Assembly (NCBI GenBank): GCA_022071955.1
Contig: JAJVIM010000018.1
Span: 55,548 to 119,547 of the forward strand
From: Anaerolineae bacterium
GTDB taxonomy: Bacteria > Chloroflexota > Anaerolineae > 4572-78 > J111
Direction of reading: 5' to 3'
Length of the DNA: 64,000 nucleotides
Below, in pieces: positions 63,142-64,000 of this stretch. Below the pieces are notes generated by a model. It was not told the DNA's origin, searched no databases, and saw only the letters and a program-made list of their open reading frames with translations. Each line of letters starts with the position of its first letter. Position 1 is the stretch's first letter. Both the position numbers and the translations under genes were made by a program.

Positions 63142-63178
63142 GGACAAAACGGACATGTCCGACATGTCCGTTTTGTCC
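63142..63178. other. 17-bp-arm perfect palindrome
   Basis: GGACAAAACGGACATGT and its reverse complement flank CCG. Short GGACATGTCC sub-palindromes inside suggest a protein-binding site rather than a terminator. It lies between the hypothetical gene and the ribbon-helix-helix gene. Confidence 0.6.
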
Positions 63179-63195
63179 ATTTGCGTTTGCTAAAA

Positions 63196-63233
63196 TGGTG
63201 TCAAAGCATCAATGCTTTGGCACCATTTTTTAT
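63196..63233 (+). terminator. hairpin with T-run ahead of the RHH gene
   Basis: TGGTGTCAAAGCA pairs with TGCTTTGGCACCA around TCAA (one G-T pair) and is followed by TTTTTTATTT. It probably terminates the preceding gene. The next ribosome binding site begins only two bases later, so it may also act as an attenuator. Confidence 0.6.
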
Positions 63234-63248
63234 TTGAGGAGACTGGCT

Positions 63249-63431
63249 ATGAACAAAGAAAAACGTTTTGGGTTACATCTACACCAGGACGAAAAGACAG
63301 CTCTTAAGAAGCTGGCGCAACTGGAAGGCGGTTTATCGCTGGCCGCAACAATTAGGCGGCTAATTCGGCAGGCTGCCAAAACAGCCGGCATATGGCCGAT
63401 AAAGGAAGGTAAGGCCAAAAATGACAGTTGA
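63249..63431 (+). CDS. small ribbon-helix-helix-like protein
   Basis: 60 residues from ATG 63249, with GAGGAG nine bases upstream. RFGLHLHQDEKTALKKLAQ (strand and helix 1) followed by GGLSLAATIRRLIRQAAK (helix 2) fits the CopG/Arc ribbon-helix-helix pattern. Such proteins are plasmid copy-number or operon repressors. The palindrome at 63142-63178 could be its operator. It overlaps the next gene by 11 bases. Confidence 0.6.
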   Translation: MNKEKRFGLHLHQDEKTALKKLAQLEGGLSLAATIRRLIRQAAKTAGIWPIKEGKAKNDS

Positions 63432-63612
63432 AAGAGTCAGCCCGACCGAGGAAGAAATCTGGACCTCCTTGTATATTTGGGTTCACCACAGGTCTGAATA
63501 CCTACGTCGACGAGAAGCGGCTGCGGCCACCCGCCAAGATGAACCCGCAGCCGCTCACAACACCCCGGCAGAAGAAGCCGGAGAAAGAGAAGTATACCGC
63601 GATGACCCCTAA
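63421..63612 (+). CDS. small hypothetical protein
   Basis: 63 residues, overlapping the RHH gene at its start and the next small gene at its end by 11 bases each. It begins VERVSPTEEEIWTSLYIWVH and has an Ala/Glu/Arg-rich helical tail. The family is not recognised. The overlap pattern suggests translation from one message. Confidence 0.5.
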   Translation: MTVERVSPTEEEIWTSLYIWVHHRSEYLRRREAAAATRQDEPAAAHNTPAEEAGEREVYRDDP

Positions 63613-63751
63613 AAAACGAAAATCTGATGCACTAAAGCAGCTTTCCGACCAGGCTCAACGCCGAATCGAGGCTGCAAAAACTGATGAACTGTGGACCAAA
63701 CATTTCAAAATCCAGTTTGAGATTGATAAGCTTCGGAACGGTGGTGAGTAA
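63602..63751 (+). CDS. small basic hypothetical protein
   Basis: 49 residues from ATG 63602, starting MTPKKRKSDALKQLS, then a single amphipathic helix with DELWTKHFKIQFEIDKL. It is chosen because its start overlaps the previous stop and its stop codon (TAA) shares a base with the next ATG. The function is unknown. Confidence 0.45.
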   Translation: MTPKKRKSDALKQLSDQAQRRIEAAKTDELWTKHFKIQFEIDKLRNGGE

Positions 63752-64000
63752 TGAATCTAAAATCACCCGCCATCAAATACCACAACTGGGGGGCCAACAT
63801 TGTCGCGATGAGCACGACCAATGGCGACAAACACCCCCTTCACCAGTTCAAAAACTTACTCACCCACCGGCAATCAGTGGTAGACCTGGAGACACTTGTC
63901 ACCAGCCGCAAAGGGGTATCTGTTTGGCCGCACACAACGGCAATCGCCCTGGTTTGTGGCATTGGGGGATACCGGATGATTGATGTTGATCACTCCAATG
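63751..64000 (+). CDS. possible primase/replication-type protein, cut by the window
   Basis: 83 codons are visible from ATG 63751, which shares a base with the preceding TAA. The sequence WPHTTAIALVCGIGGYRMID, ending VDHSN, resembles the core of bifunctional primase-polymerase (Prim-Pol) N-terminal domains, where a Gly-rich turn precedes a D-x-D metal site. The weak similarity and missing remainder leave this uncertain. If correct, it supports an integrated plasmid or phage at the right edge. Confidence 0.4.
   Translation, partial: MNLKSPAIKYHNWGANIVAMSTTNGDKHPLHQFKNLLTHRQSVVDLETLVTSRKGVSVWPHTTAIALVCGIGGYRMIDVDHSN

Overview
The window is about 64 kb of bacterial chromosome. It mixes a GC-rich housekeeping backbone with a long accessory island. 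No rRNA or tRNA gene was seen. The backbone style suggests a Chloroflexota member (Anaerolineae- or Caldilineae-like), because it combines strong AGGAGG-type ribosome binding sites, a eukaryote-like Ser/Thr kinase fused to a beta-propeller, a Bax1/DUF790 nuclease, NACHT plus formylglycine-enzyme-like proteins and WD40-rich secretion genes. That placement is inference; no phylogenetic marker gene lies in the window.

Backbone, 1-27.2 kb. A GT-C glycosyltransferase runs off the left edge. Next come an M20 peptidase, a GH13 alpha-amylase-like enzyme, a four-gene minus-strand operon (two small membrane proteins, a NagD-like phosphatase, a glycerophosphodiester phosphodiesterase) and argG-argH. A glycerate kinase and a hydroxyacid dehydrogenase follow, which together would turn glyoxylate or hydroxypyruvate into phosphoglycerate. 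After them are an HU-like protein, an MFS exporter, a MarR regulator with a heterodimeric ABC exporter, the kinase-propeller, a lipoprotein, Bax1-like DUF790, an L,D-transpeptidase and a DMT exporter. The intergenic gaps are unusually rich in long perfect hairpins, often in a cloverleaf layout. There is also a five-unit 22-bp palindromic array upstream of the HU-like gene.

Accessory island, 27.2-61.4 kb. It opens with a truncated PIG-L gene and an IS element. An AT-rich type VII secretion-like locus follows: two WXG100-type proteins, a coiled-coil protein with a ParB-like C-terminal domain, two membrane-anchored WD40 proteins and an EccC-like FtsK ATPase. Next are a GIY-YIG protein and a GC-rich restriction module (PLD-helicase, four-helix bundle protein, type ISP-like methylase with an AT-rich, apparently exchanged centre). 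Then comes an AT-rich pair: a 2010-residue STAND/AAA ATPase translationally coupled to a protein ending in an RX4H HEPN motif. Finally there are two NACHT-FGE genes whose last 126 coding bases align without gaps but differ mostly non-synonymously, as expected of targets of a diversity-generating retroelement (DGR). A truncated avd-like gene lies directly behind the first one, and no reverse transcriptase is present. The second NACHT gene is split by a frameshift.

Right end, 61.5-64 kb. A cluster of small overlapping genes (HTH, ribbon-helix-helix, unknowns, and a possible primase-type protein running off the edge) looks like the start of an integrated plasmid or phage.

The most noteworthy content is the DGR-type diversification signature on the NACHT proteins, the giant ATPase with its HEPN partner, and the reduced type VII-like secretion locus. 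All three lie in one defence or conflict island.
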